A DNA stretch of 64,000 nucleotides from Ochotona curzoniae (GCF_017591425.1 NW_024467120.1:7626001-7690000); one strand, 5' to 3'. Positions 23,735 to 35,509 are shown, counted from the stretch's first letter. A program made the numbers and translations. The notes: generated from the sequence alone by a model not told the origin.

Positions 23735-24050
23735 ATTATTTTTATTGTTTGTTTTCATCTGCCAGAGAGACAGACAAGATGAGGATTATCTTTCATTCGC
23801 TGGTTCACTCCACAAATGTGCGTGACAGCTAGGACTGGGCCAGGCCAAAGTCTGGAACTAGAACCCTATCCTGGATTCCCCTGTGTTGGCAGTGGAGCCA
23901 AGTCCATGAGCCATCATCACCCAGTGTCCACTGCTGTACTGGCAGGAAGCTGGATCAGAACCAGAGCAACCAGGACTCCAACCAGTACTTGGAAATGGGA
24001 TGCAGATGTCACAAGTGGTGGTTTAACCTACAGAGCCACGTTAGTTAAGC
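23735..24050 (-). mobile_element. C-SINE, - strand, old
   Basis: Contains 'cattcgctggttcactcc', 'gactgggccaggccaaagtc', 'gaagctggatcagaaccag' and 'gagcaaccaggactccaacc'. Confidence 0.8.
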
Positions 24051-24084
24051 TGGTGGTTGGTAATACACATTCCTTATCTGTATG

Positions 24085-24250
24085 AAAATCATATAATAAT
24101 AGTCATCTTTCAACCTGATAATTCCACTTCTAGAGGAAAACTCAGCTACCTCTCCAAAGAGACATTATATTATTGGTAATAGCCAAAACTTATAAACATG
24201 CCAAATGTTTTTTAATAGGAAAGCAACTTCATTTTAAGTCCTGCTGTGCA
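24085..24250 (+). mobile_element. Probable L1 ORF2-end fragment
   Basis: 'cctgataattccacttctag', 'attattggtaatagccaaaa' and 'ataaacatgccaaatgtt' follow the order of the end of L1 ORF2. It is decayed and no frame remains. Confidence 0.5.
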
Positions 24251-24259
24251 CAGATTTCA

Positions 24260-25175
24260 AAAATAAAGTGGGACTTTGTGTGGCAATATGAGGTCATGGG
24301 CTTTCTCTTGGGAGCAGTGGGAAACCTGCAGAGGGTTTTAAGTGGAGATGAGACATGACCAGGCTTGGTATTTTCTAAATTGCCTTTCTGGATGGATTAT
24401 GGGAAATGGATGAGAGACAGAGTTGAGTCAGGAAGCCCATTAGAAGCCCATTAATTCAGTTGAGCACTAATGGTGACTCTGTGACAGTAAAGAGCTGAGA
24501 AAGTGCTGTCACACAGCCAAAGTATATTTCCATGGGGCAATATAGCTTGGTGTTCTGTTGGGACATATTTTGTAAGCTGCTGCAGGGAAAGCACTTACCT
24601 TGGCAATGATGACAAAATGTTGGTTTCCAGAATGGAAAATCCACCCATTAAACTGGTTGGAATTACAAATCTGTTCGTTTCCTTCCATTCGCATTGCAGA
24701 CAGAGCCTCCCACCACTCCCTTTTTGAGATAGTGGAAATTATCTCGGCAACTACCCTTGGAAGCTCAGAAACAAATTTGTCACCCAGCTCTAGAGAGTGA
24801 CCCAAACTTGGATCTAGAGTGTAACTGGCATCGCGTTTCATTCTCTGATTCACTATTTTATCTGCATCTTCCAAGGCTGTGTCAATATTTATTGTGTACC
24901 AATTTATCCGTTCCTAAAAACTAGCAGATTGGAATTACTGATAAATAAGTGAACCTTGGCATTCCCATCTTCACTGCATAGTCTCTTTGATCTATTGGTG
25001 ACTTTAAGGTGTCATTTGACTTTGATCTCCTCACACTGTGAATATTTCACATTGTCTTAGGAAAGATCTTGCAAGAAGAAGGAACTATTTTTACTTGCAT
25101 AGCAGAGTACACATCTAGATTAATGAAATGTGTGTACTGTTGCTTTATAACTGTGATTTGGCTTTAGATTGGCTG
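24260..25175. other. Intron sequence, nothing recognised
   Basis: No family could be named. An open frame on the minus strand at 24509-24874 has no ATG at its first codon and no known homology. Confidence 0.45.
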
Positions 25176-25179
25176 AGAT

Positions 25180-25310
25180 AGCATGATGCTGTAGTTGAGA
25201 CTCCACCAAAGTGCGCAGTGTGAATTCAGGCTGTGCCTGTCACCCACCAGCTGTGGCATCACAGATCAGGAAGATCCCTCCTTCAGATGGTGCTTTCATA
25301 CGGCATTAAA
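25180..25310 (+). mobile_element. MIR SINE fragment
   Basis: Motifs 'gtagttgagactccaccaaag', 'gtgtgaattcaggctgtgcc' and 'cacccaccagctgtggcatc' fit the MIR head and core. Confidence 0.55.
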
Positions 25311-25892
25311 CCATAAAAATGTGTAAGACCCGTGCAATGGTTCTTTGTGCAATGAATAAGTACAGTGGAAAGATTCTTACCTAGAGTGGGCATCCTTAGA
25401 ACACAAAATACTCAATGCTGCAATACGAGGACCCTTGAAGTTTTTGCTTTCGATTTACAAATGTGGACAGATAGTCTCCGCCCACTGAGCATGAAAAGTG
25501 CATTGGAATGTGGCAAATTAAGAATCAGAAGGCAGCCGAGGCATAGGATCTTGCTGTCCCTGCAGTCTGAAACGTTCTTCACTTGATGGAAGTCAGTTTA
25601 TAAGAAGCAATTCTCACAGCCCCCTGGTTATTAGAGATAAAATTATGATTAGAAAACTTAGCAACTTCCCTGATTGTTTGAATTATTTATATAAGCAAGG
25701 CTTTTCCTTCCGTAAATTAAAATTATCCTGTACTATGCATTTTCAGACATTTGGGTATTCTCAGTTAATTTAGGTAGACTTGAACTGAATAAAAATCTAC
25801 TCTACTACATGATTTTTAAATTTAAATCTCTTCCCTTCAACTTTAGAGTGTCTTCTCTCTCTCTACCTTAAAGTATCAGTTTATTTCCTTTT

Positions 25893-25945
25893 TTTGAAAT
25901 TTTTTTTCTCAAGTTTATTTATATAAAGGAAACAGATTTCATGTA
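25893..25945 (-). mobile_element. Short lagomorph L1-type tail fragment
   Basis: 'aagtttatttatataaagg' and 'aacagatttcatgtatttc' resemble the antisense 3' end of lagomorph L1; a related stretch is at 28120-28310. Confidence 0.35.
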
Positions 25946-26212
25946 TTTCTTTTTCAAAGCAGCATTTTTAAAGAGTTTATTTTATTAGAAAGGCATTGCA
26001 GCCCTTGCTGTCCTCCAGAGGCACATCAGTGAGCTTCCTTCTTACTACTTGCTAGGTTCATTTAGTTAATGGAGAATTAACTTCATGACTTTAAAGTAAC
26101 TTGAAAGTATGTCGTCAAAAAATTAAAAATAAAGAAAACAGAGTGGGAGCAAAATTGGAGAATGTGAAGTATTATTATCTTCTTAGAACTGTACATATGA
26201 AATACATGAGTG

Positions 26213-26462
26213 CTGGCACATTGACTTAACAGGCTAAGCCTCTGCCCGCCAGCACCAGCTTCCTATACGGTGCCGGTTCCGATCCATCTCCCTGCCTGTT
26301 GACTAGGTCCTTGGGCCACCGCACCCACATGGCCTTCTGGAGGAAGCTCCTGGCTCCTGGCTCCTGGCTCCTGGCTTCAGGTCAGTTCAGCTCTGGACAC
26401 TGCGGCAGTCTCGGGAGTGAGCCAGCAGGTGGAAGGCCTCACTTTCTATTTTCATTTTATAA
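26213..26462 (+). mobile_element. C-SINE, + strand, with expanded CTCCTGG repeat
   Basis: It opens gctggcacattgacttaac and contains 'tcctatacggtgccggttcc' and 'gcagtctcgggagtgagcc'. The CTCCTGG unit is present four times in tandem (26347-26374), where C-SINEs usually have about two. Confidence 0.85.
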
Positions 26463-27267
26463 GATACTGTTTTGATCAGTTGCACTTCAATTCTTCTCCC
26501 CCTCAATGCATGCAATTTAATACGTAGATAGTATGTCTGTTATCAAATATAGAAAGAACCAGTTCAGGTTTATAATGATAACAAATTTTGCATAGATTTA
26601 ATTTAACTGCCTAATTCTGTTTGGAAGCTTCAATTTATACGATGTTTTCCCTCTGCTGTTTCATTAACTACTAATAATGAATAGATGAGAAAACTGGGTG
26701 TTGTACACAAAACAAGGAGTGGATTTGCTAAATTAGAGGTTTGACATAAAGAATGCATTGTGACGTAGAGTCTGAGTATTTGTTAAAAGTATCATGTGAC
26801 CTGTTGGGTTTTTTTTTCTATTTTCCAGCAGCAAAGGGGTACATTGTGTGTTGAGTAATTAGCCTGAACATTGACTCTAACATAGATAAATACAGGAAAG
26901 CATATATAATGATGTATCTTGTGATTTTCTGAAATTTTCTGTTAGACTTGCAGTCTCTTCAAAATGTTGAGTAAATCAGTATAAGGAATGAAATTTTCTC
27001 CAAAATTAATTTCTTTGAAAAAAACGAAATTTTAAAATAGATACTGTAGTATTTTAGTTGATCTTTTCATGTGGAGTCTTTGCTATAAGCTTCCTCATTT
27101 CATAAAAGGCAGAACTGAAAAGCTGGTCCACACAAGAGTAAGAATCTCTCTTGAACTCAACCTGATTTGTCTCTAATTCATGCTTTTTGTAGTCTATTAA
27201 CAAAATAATGAAAATGCAATTTACATGGTAGTCTTTGCCAGTGTTGTAGGCAGAGGGAAAGTAGGTG
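26463..27267. other. AT-rich intron sequence, nothing recognised
   Basis: No repeat or exon could be named. Confidence 0.45.
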
Positions 27268-27268
27268 A

Positions 27269-27633
27269 AGATTTAAAGGGACAGGGCCTGGCAGCGTGGC
27301 CTAGCAGCTAAAGTCCTCACCTTGAACGCGCCAGGATCCTATATGGGTGCCAGTTCTAATCTCAGCAGCCCCACTTCCCATCCAGCTCCCTGCCTGTGGC
27401 CTGGGAAAGCAGTCGAGGACGGCCCAAAGCCTTGGGATCCTGCACCTGCATGAGAGACCTGGAAGAAGTTCCCAGATCCTGGCTTCGGATCAGCAGAGCA
27501 TCGGCCGTTGTGCTCACTTGGGGAGTGAATCATCAGATGGAAGATATTCCTCTCTGTCTTTCCTCCTCTCTGTATATCTGACTTTCCAATAAAAGTAAAT
27601 AAATCTTAAAAAAAAAAAGATTTAAAGGGACAG
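27269..27633 (+). mobile_element. Young C-SINE, + strand, pika-type, 16-bp target-site duplication
   Basis: The body is 27285-27617. It opens ggcctggcagcgtggcctag, contains 'gtcctcaccttgaacgcgcc', 'agtcgaggacggcccaaagc', 'cacttggggagtgaatcatc', and ends in an A tail. The duplication agatttaaagggacag is exact at 27269-27284 and 27618-27633. The internal Pol III B-box-like site is gttctaatc. Confidence 0.97.
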
Positions 27634-27749
27634 TCATTCAATATCCAAGAAAAGGGAAGTAAAATGGTAGAAAATCCATCTCGTGTTATCATTCTAAACC
27701 ATGATGGGGTATTAGGGTATTTAAGAGTATTTCCTAGTACAAAATTATT

Positions 27750-28066
27750 TTTAAGATGTATTTATTTTTATTAGAAAGGCAGATTTACAGAGGGAAAGAG
27801 AGGCAAAAAAATCTTTGATCTGCGGGTTCATTCCTCACATAGCTGCAATGGTCAGAACTGAGCTGAACCAAAGCCAGGAACCAGGAGCTTCCTCCAGGAC
27901 CCACGTGCAGCGCCCCAAGGCTTTGGATCATCCTTGACTGCTTTCCCAGGCCACAAGCAAGGAACTGGATGGGAAGTAGAGCAACCAGGACAGGAACTGG
28001 TACCCATATGGAATGCTGGCGCTGGCCAAAGGAGGATTAGTCAATTGAGCCATCACTCAGCCACTC
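27750..28066 (-). mobile_element. C-SINE, - strand
   Basis: Contains 'agatgtatttatttttatta', 'gatctgcgggttcattcctc', 'aaagccaggaaccaggagc', 'ggatgggaagtagagcaacc' and 'tcaattgagccatcactc'. Confidence 0.9.
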
Positions 28067-28119
28067 CTAAATTACTGTTAAGGAGACTAGATTATCATTT
28101 TTAATTTTGAAACATCTTG

Positions 28120-28310
28120 GGCTTTTAAAAATAATTTTTTAGCTTTTTAAGGTGATTGTATTTCATCTATTTCATAGATGCAGATTTAGGAACATAGTAA
28201 TGCTTCTCATCATGCCCTGTCCTCTCTTTATGTTTCTTTAGCCCTACCACCTTTGCTGTGTCCAGTTTAATCATCATGTATGCCAACCCCTCCCCCTCTT
28301 TTTTTTTTTA
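28120..28310 (-). mobile_element. Probable lagomorph L1 3' UTR, antisense
   Basis: 'tttcatctatttcatagatg', 'cagatttaggaacatagtaa' and 'tgcttctcatcatgccctgt' resemble the antisense 3' UTR of lagomorph L1 as I remember it. Confidence 0.45.
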
Positions 28311-28469
28311 ATTACATCTTCTGAAGAGCCTTTTGTGGTTTCATCCTCTGATTGTGATGTGGCCAGCACTGACCTGTCCATATCTGACTTTCACTCATGT
28401 CCTCCAATCCAGCTTGTCTCTGAACGGCGTCGTCTTGCAGAAGCTGATTTGGCGATCGTGGGGGTTTGA

Positions 28470-28835
28470 CTGTGTTCTCTGAAGTTGATGTGTGGAAAAC
28501 ATGACCCCCCACTCTGCAGTGTTGGGCTGTAGGACTTTCAGGAGAGAATAGGCCATGAGTGCTGAGCGCTCTGCCCTCGTGGATAGATGAAAGCTGTGAT
28601 CACAGGAATGAGTTCCTCACGGTAGGAATAGTTAGCTTCGCACCCCCTCACCCTTTGTTTGCCCTTCTGCCTTCTGCCAAGGAGTAATACAGCAGGAATG
28701 CTCTCCTGAGATGCCAGCCCCCTGATCTTGAACTTTTCAGCCTCTTGGAACTGTGAGAGGTAAATTTAGTATTATCATTTTTTATTATAAAATCGCCCAT
28801 TCTCAGGTGTTCCATTACAACAACACAAACCAGAT
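28470..28835 (+). mobile_element. MLT1-type LTR (ERVL-MaLR), solitary
   Basis: The LTR order is visible: 'gaagttgatgtgtggaaaac', 'aataggccatgagtgctgag', 'cctcgtggatagatgaaagc', 'cccctgatcttgaacttttc', 'agcctcttggaactgtgag' and 'attctcaggtgttccattac'. It is an old retroviral-like remnant without any gene. Confidence 0.7.
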
Positions 28836-29535
28836 GGAGCCATTTGCAAAAGGTCTATGTTGGTTTTAAAGACAATTTCTCATTGCCTCCTTGTAATGCT
28901 AGCATTTTGGTATTTTCTGTGGTGTCAATAATACAAAGCAGCGAAGGACTCTTGATGGCTATACTGAGAGAACATTTGTAGTATCTTCCATCTTCCCCTG
29001 CTGATGAGTGAACTGTAATAACAAGAAAAAAGTCTGCATTCCCCATCTTTTTCTACTTTATTGTAGAGCTAGAGGATCTGTGATTAGTGGCTGTTTTTGA
29101 ACCTCTTATTTCTTCTCAGAAAACGTCTTTTAGGCTTGCTTCCAGTCACAGGAAGTAGCAGAGATGGACAGCCTCTTATCACACCCAGAACATCAGGCTA
29201 GGAAACTTGTCACTTTGAGAGGTCTAACTCACAGTCACCCTGAACCGCGTTACTTAAGTTCCCTGTGCTTCTCGGGTGGGTGGGAAACAACAAAAGTACA
29301 AGTGAAAATGAAAAATAAGGCACTCCATGAAATCAGGTTATTGTAGCTGCCCTTTGTGATGCTGGTGGTAACAGAAAGATGTACTTGTTCTAAGGCCCCT
29401 AGAACACAGGACAGGATGGAATCCTTGGGGAAAACACCACATAGGCATAACTTTATTCCAATTTAAAAATGCTCTAAAGGTATCAGGGCTTGACATCTTA
29501 ACTGCAAAAAAATAAAAATGTAGCTACCTGGTTAT
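28836..29535. other. Intron sequence, nothing recognised
   Basis: No repeat or exon could be named. Confidence 0.45.
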
Positions 29536-29539
29536 TAAT

Positions 29540-29665
29540 AGATTCATTTATTCATTCCTATAACTAATATTTTTGTCAAGAAACTGTTATGACCCAAGCA
29601 TTATTTTTTTAGGCACTAGTAACACAGCTGCACACAAACAGAATCCCCACTGCTGGAACTTCGGG
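29540..29665 (-). mobile_element. L2 LINE 3' end, antisense
   Basis: 'gattcatttattcattcc' followed by 'ttaggcactagtaacacag' and 'aatccccactgctggaac' follows the reverse complement of the L2 terminus. Confidence 0.55.
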
Positions 29666-29669
29666 TCCT

Positions 29670-31840
29670 GTGAGCTTTCACTGAGGTCATTTATCTCCCT
29701 TCACACATTTTAAGGTCATCAGTTTGCTCAAAATAGAGAAGAGATTGTGCCCTGCTTGGTGCCATACATACAGATTATTCTTAATAAACTTCATACTATC
29801 CTATGTTCTGTTCAGTAAGAGAATGGTTTATTATTATGGTTCTGGGATGTTAATGAAGAGGTACTCATTTGCAAATAACTGTTTAATCTGTAATTAAAAT
29901 CTGGCAGCTCTCTTAAAAATAAAGACAGTTAAAATGCATAGTCACTAGCCTGCTGTATTGAATATGCAATCGCAGAACATTCAGAAAGGCATGTTCCATT
30001 TATCACTTTTAATGAATCTTTTACCCTGGTCCCACTGTAAGCCCTTGATGGTATTCCTGTCATCCCATCCATATGCTTCCAAAAGCATTAACTGTTCTTG
30101 GATCCATGCATGCCTGAGTATAAAAATCACAGACTCCAGGTTTTGATCACATATAAGCAAGCTAAAAAAAAAATCATTATCATTACCATATCCTCATTAA
30201 GATGATGGCTCCCTGACCATATCCTGATGTTTGCTTAGCAATCTGTAATTCATGTATGCAGAGGAAATCTTTCTTTATTCTTTTGAAAGAAGAATGATAA
30301 ATATTTATACAGCTTACAGCCTTAACTCTTTCAGGCAGGCAGAGAATCATGTTTTAGGAATAACAAGAAACTGCTTGGAATTTTTTTCCCAGTGTCATCC
30401 ATCTTTCCAATAGCTACTGAAACGTGAATTAATTGCAGATTGATATATATTGAGAAATGTTCCTCCAGTCTCCCATTTACATATGTTGTGTTTTTTGTAC
30501 AATCCTTCGGAGCCATGGCTTCAAAAGGAAACAGCCTGCAGGATGCTAACCTGTACCTCTCCAGATCTCAGATCCTTAAGCCTCCTGCAACCCTCCGCTT
30601 TAAGTGCTTTTTACAACAATCTGGACTCCAGGTAATTAGCTGTACATCCAGAGAGTGTCCCCGTCTAAAAGTTGCTTCTAGTCTGAAGCTGTAGTTGAAC
30701 CAAACCTCAGGACAGTATTCTGCTTAAAATTGAGGCTTGATTAAAGATATTCTGTCATAATGTTGAAACCATGAGTCCATTTCAACTCACAGAGCTGTCT
30801 TCTCGTAGTTCATGGAAGATATAGGGAGAGCTCAGTTGATAGGGACCCTCCTGGAGATTACAAAAGTGCTATCAGTTGCACAGGGCTTGCTCCCAATAAT
30901 TACCTGACTTCTCTGGCACTTCCGTTGGGTTCCTCTGTACCATTACTCCTGCCACTGTCTCTAGTTTTAATGTTTCCTTTCAGAAAGAAAACAATTTCCC
31001 AAATGGTATTTCTTTCATTCTGTCTTTGGATCCCACACTGGGTGCCAGCTGTGGAAAGAAAGGACCATGGTAGTGATGGGATGAATGCCAGTCTACCCAG
31101 TCAGAGCCAGCCCTAACCGTGTCTAGGGAGAAGGACCTACACGAATGCCCCAGCCGTGGAGAGCAGTTTCTCCCTTTCCACTGGGCACTGCTGGACACCT
31201 CCTTGGTTCTCTTACTTTAAGAGATGTTAAAAGAAGCTTCCAAGCCTGGGCTTGCTTGCCCGTGTGCTGCAACCCAGTCACTGACATTGGAAAGGCTGGA
31301 AGAAGTAGGTTCTTCCTGCAAAGTGCAGAGAGCAAGGAGGTGGGCTGCTCTTCCTTAGTTTCTGGGCTCCTGCAGGATTTAAGGATAAGGGGTGCTACAC
31401 CTGGAGTTGGGTTGGAGAGGTAACTTCTTCAGCTGCTATGCAGATCCCTGGTTGGTCTGTGGTGCACATGATCCTCCTTGGGAACTTTTAATGATAGAAT
31501 TTTGGTAATAGCATTGTCGCTTCCCAATCAACTTGCTGTGGTGTGCCTGGGGTTCCTGGGAAAGAATCCCTCAAGGCATCCATTTATGCAGAGGGAGGAG
31601 AAATGACCTCTTGTGTGTTGTGATCAAGGACTCTGTGGGGCCACTGGACCAGTCCCTGGATTTAATGAGTTCATTTTGGTAAGATGTTTGATTTTTAAAA
31701 AAATCTATGAAGCTGAGGGCCTAGGGCTTGATGGCATCTCACTTCTGCATCCAAGGCACCACAGAGAGCCTCATGTTCAGAGCCAGGAGCCAGAATTGGC
31801 TATCCAGCAAGCTGATTTCACTCCCCAATTCTTGTTTTCA
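29670..31840. other. Intron sequence, nothing recognised
   Basis: No transposon family, exon or structured element could be named in these 2.2 kb. There is no C-SINE. Confidence 0.45.
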
Positions 31841-31841
31841 G

Positions 31842-31930
31842 AAGCGTGAACTGAGGCTTGAGAGAAGGTGATTTGCTTGGAGTTAGGCAGCTCGTTAGAA
31901 TGGCGCAGGGGAGACTGAGGCTCACCAACT
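31842..31930 (-). mobile_element. MIR SINE, antisense
   Basis: 'gaactgaggcttgagagaag', 'gtgatttgcttggagttagg' and 'cagctcgttagaatggcg' are the reverse complement of the MIR core and 3' part. Confidence 0.75.
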
Positions 31931-31934
31931 CCCT

Positions 31935-32590
31935 GCTGGATCTCTCCAAGTCCTACTCCCCTGGCCAGGGTTCTAACTAACATGGAGTAACAAGGGACTA
32001 TGGATCAAGATACAAAATTCATGTGAATGAACTTTACATCAGACAGCAATGCAAGCTTCCATTTGCATGCCTTCTTGACAAAACTAAAATGCAGGTAGGC
32101 AAGAAGTAAAAAATATGGATATCTGACCACGTGATTTATTAAGCAGAAGAAATTCAGCAGGAGAGAAGATGTAAAAATCCACAAGCCACTCTTGAATGCC
32201 AAGTAGTTCCCCACATTGAGAAGGGCATTTTAGGATTTAAGTGATGTTCCCAGGTTTATTTTAAGTGGATGCTGTGACATGCAGAGTATTAGAGCATTAA
32301 AATGTCTCACCCCAGGTCTCCAGTCTATAATTCTAATGACTTGAATAGTCTCGAGGTCTCTCAGTTCTCTCACAGTGCAGATTTTGCAGCAGTTGAGAAA
32401 ATCCACGCACACCAAATAGGTTCAGCAGGTTTCCCCAGCCACTCCTGCGAGTGGACTGCGTTTCTGCTGTGCAGTGCAGGAATAATGGCACGGTTCCTGC
32501 CTGCATCCGTGATAAGCTGCTTTTCCTGGGGATGTAGCAGTCTTCGGGCACAAACAGATGCTTGATAGTGTGTTTCGCAGAAGAGCCCAA
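31935..32590. other. Intron sequence, nothing recognised
   Basis: No repeat or exon could be named. Confidence 0.45.
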
Positions 32591-32592
32591 CA

Positions 32593-32661
32593 CAGACAGA
32601 CAGACAGACAGACAGACACACACACACACACACACACGAACACACACACACACACACACAC
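32593..32661 (+). repeat. Compound microsatellite (CAGA)n-(CA)n
   Basis: CAGA units at 32593-32618 run into CA units to 32661, with one interruption (cgaa) at 32637-32640. Confidence 0.95.
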
Positions 32662-33291
32662 GCCCTTCTCCTCCCAGCCCCTCCGCCAAAATCCCTTTTA
32701 AAAGGTGTGGCTGAACAAGGAAAAAAAAACACAGCTCACCATTGAACATCGTTTGTATTAAATAACTGTCCGTGTTTTCTGCCTTAACTCCTTCACTTCT
32801 TTCTCCAAAGTAAATATGAAAAAGTCCACAAAATGGCTTGGAGCGTTTAGATTTCTTATTAAACATGATGGAAGAGGTTTTTCGTTTTAATTCTTGATTT
32901 AGGTGAAATCTTTGTTCTTGCTTTAAATGTGTACAAAAACCAGAGGGAAGAAGGAAGGTAAAGAGGGGATATTTTTATATTCTTTATGAATATATGAATA
33001 AAGAATAATATAGAATATAGAATAATAAAGAATAAATATATGAATTTATTTATGAATTACATTGAATCTGTTCTGTTTGTATTAGTATCATATTAACATG
33101 TAAAAAATAAAATATAGTTTAAAAAATAACATTTCTCACACAAAAATGTACAGAAAACTACTCACTGCATGATCATCTGAAATGCCTGTTTCCTTGTGTT
33201 GAGTAGTATATTTTCTCACTAAACTGTTAGCAAAAGGAAATAGGTGGAGAGGAGAGGTCTGAATCAAATTATTCCTCTTTAAATTGCAGAA

Positions 33292-33337
33292 TGTGTGTGC
33301 GTGTGTGTGTGTCCGCATGTGTGTGCACGTGCACATG
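33292..33337 (+). repeat. Interrupted (TG)n microsatellite
   Basis: TG units with C substitutions (gcgtg, ccgcatg, gcacgtg). Confidence 0.9.
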
Positions 33338-33559
33338 GCTAATTACTGGTTGCAGTAAAATTTGGTAGAATTTCAATTTGACTTCATTAAGTCCTAGACA
33401 GTGAAGTAGTATTAAATTGGAAAAACAGAATAGGCAAAGAGAACCAAATAGATCCATTTTCTTTACAAAGAAAGACATTTTAGAGGCAGCTATATTCTTT
33501 TTTGCTCCTTTCCTATCCTCATTGACATTTCCAATGTTCTATTCCTACAAACTGCATAG

Positions 33560-34010
33560 CAGGGCTTGTATGTGCTTGAAGAAGCTGCATTTGCACAGCA
33601 GGAGAGGAAATCGGAATAAAGCATTGAGATGCAGGTGCACAGTAATACAAGTGGGCTCTTTCCCCTGCAGCCTGAATGGCCAATAAGGCAGAAGCTCTCG
33701 AGCTGAGCTCTGCCGTCTCAACAAGTGCAGGGTGGGGAAGGCTGCTAGCAGAGAGAATAATTGTTACTCAGTCTCCTTTAATGAGATGTATTGCCCACCG
33801 CTGAAAGATTGTGGCCGAGTCTTTTGTTATGCTAATTAGACACCATTAGAGCCTGGCTGTCTTTGATTTCTGCTTAATCCTTTCTGCTTCCTCAGCCAGA
33901 GTCCTGACTGGCAAATGGTTGAAAGATGGTAGGATGTTCTGCACGTGTTATTTCTTGCTCACATCTATGCTGAGGACTTTAGTAATAGGGCGAGTAATGA
34001 AAGATTTATC
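33560..34010. promoter_or_regulatory. Candidate noncoding regulatory element with SOX-OCT-like site
   Basis: Unique-looking sequence holding CTTTTGTTATGCTAAT at 33821-33836, directly followed by TAG so that the homeodomain core TAATTAG overlaps it, plus GCAGGTG near 33631. No repeat is recognised. The regulatory role is an inference from motifs and from the gene's known regulatory context. Confidence 0.35.
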
Positions 34011-34430
34011 TTACCAGCGGCAGTATGTGTTTTGGACATTCCGTGATGGCCTTTTTTTTTTTTTAAGCATTTGAGAATGACTGATTTCTGCCTTTGAAGT
34101 CCAAATGCCGTTGTTTTTTTAGATACTGGCTTTTTCAGGCACACCAAGTGGGAAGTGACAGGTTGGAAAGCTGAGATGACTGCTGCCCGTTTGCCTGCAT
34201 ATCCCTGCAAACACCCTTCAGATTTTACGGAGGTTGGGGTCAACCATGGAGAGGGAAGAATAATGTGAAGGTCAAAAACAGAAATGCAAATGTTTGGCCT
34301 TTACAATGTATAGCCATGTACACGTTCTCTCCTAAAATTAAAGCACTGCACTACAGTCCGTGATTACTGTCGTTAGGATTCTTGTGATGAATTTATGATT
34401 CTGAAATTGTGAAACGGAGGACTGTAGTAA
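34011..34430. other. Intron sequence, nothing recognised apart from an octamer motif
   Basis: A perfect POU octamer ATGCAAAT lies at 34284-34291. No repeat could be named. Confidence 0.45.
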
Positions 34431-34435
34431 CACTG

Positions 34436-34735
34436 AGCAACCCTGTTCAATAGAAACGTAGGTGAACTGCAAATGTTATTTTAAATCTTCTGGAAGCCAC
34501 ATTAACAATGTAAAAGCAAACAGATAAAATTCATTTTTATAATGAATTTTACTCGATTCAGTGCATGAAAATATTCTCATTTCATCATGTGATCCACAGG
34601 AAAACAAATGAGAAATTTTATATTCTGTCTTTCATGTTTGGGTATCTATGGCGTGCACTTCACAGCGCATCTGAGTTCAGCCACGTTTCAAGCCACTTGG
34701 GGCTGGTGCCCATGAAGCGGAGGTCACAATTTTAG
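34436..34735 (+). mobile_element. Ancient mammal-wide DNA-transposon-like repeat, family not named
   Basis: 'ccctgttcaatagaaacg', 'tctggaagccacattaac' and 'cagccacgtttcaagccac' follow a repeat seen in other mammals ('...tgttcaatagaaatataat...gccacatt...'). I cannot name the family reliably. Confidence 0.5.
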
Positions 34736-34804
34736 AGTCATTGAGGAATTTCCCACTTGCCTATAATGACTGTCAGGAAATAAAATACACTTTTAACATA
34801 TGGA

Positions 34805-34950
34805 TTAAATGCTACCAGCTGTCTGACCTTGACCAAGTCGCTTACTCCACAAGGTGCCTTTGTCTTCTCATGTAGGCAAAGTGGACTGAATGGTCAGTCA
34901 GTTCTCACCTTTCAGCCACTCCAGCTCTGAATGCCTTACATTTAAGAAAT
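34805..34950 (+). mobile_element. MIR SINE fragment
   Basis: 'accagctgtctgaccttgac', 'caagtcgcttactccacaag' and 'gtcttctcatgtaggcaaag' match the MIR core. Confidence 0.7.
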
Positions 34951-35509
34951 TCTCAGAGGTCAGTCCATCTCCACTCACAGTTGTGTATGTGAGGAGACGT
35001 TTTCTTGGGTCGCAGTCAAGGCTGGACAGTGTCCTGTGCACTCACACCTGTGCACCCAGCCCTTCTTCTTGCAGATGTCTGGGTCTTTCATAAGCTCCTT
35101 GGAGTCCTGTAGAAATGACGGGGGCGGGGGCTGGTGGTGTGGGCAGATGAGGTGCCCTGCCCCCAGCTTTGACAGTGAGGATCTGAACAAAGAAGGCGTA
35201 AAGGGAACTGGCAAGTGGAAGACAGAAATACAGCAATACACAGACTCAGCTTGGGCCTCTCCTTTTTTCTTTTTTAAAACAATGGTGGCTGATGTGTGTA
35301 TCTGATCAGTAGGGGGACAGCCCTTCCCCACAGAAACCTTCCGTTTTCAACCAAGCTATGGTAACTCGGAGTGTGGGGTGGGGGCATATTTTGACCCCTT
35401 TGTAGAACAAGGGATATTTTCTTATTCATTGTTTCTTTGAGAGTGAAGTGGAAGATTTTGACATATCTATAGATAATTCAGATTTTCTGGTTTGTCTGTT
35501 TTTAAAATT
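34951..35509. other. Intron sequence, nothing recognised
   Basis: No repeat or exon could be named. Confidence 0.4.

Noticed and set aside
24295..24420. Possible ancient repeat
   Set aside because: It resembles a phrase found in other mammalian repeats, but I could not place it in a family.
24509..24874. 121-codon open frame, - strand, protein-like composition
   Set aside because: The first codon is TTG (complement of caa at 24872-24874), not ATG. No splice context or recognisable family.
32333..32866. 177-codon open frame, - strand, with Cys-Val repeats
   Set aside because: The frame is kept open by the CAGA/CA microsatellite, which has no stops when read this way.
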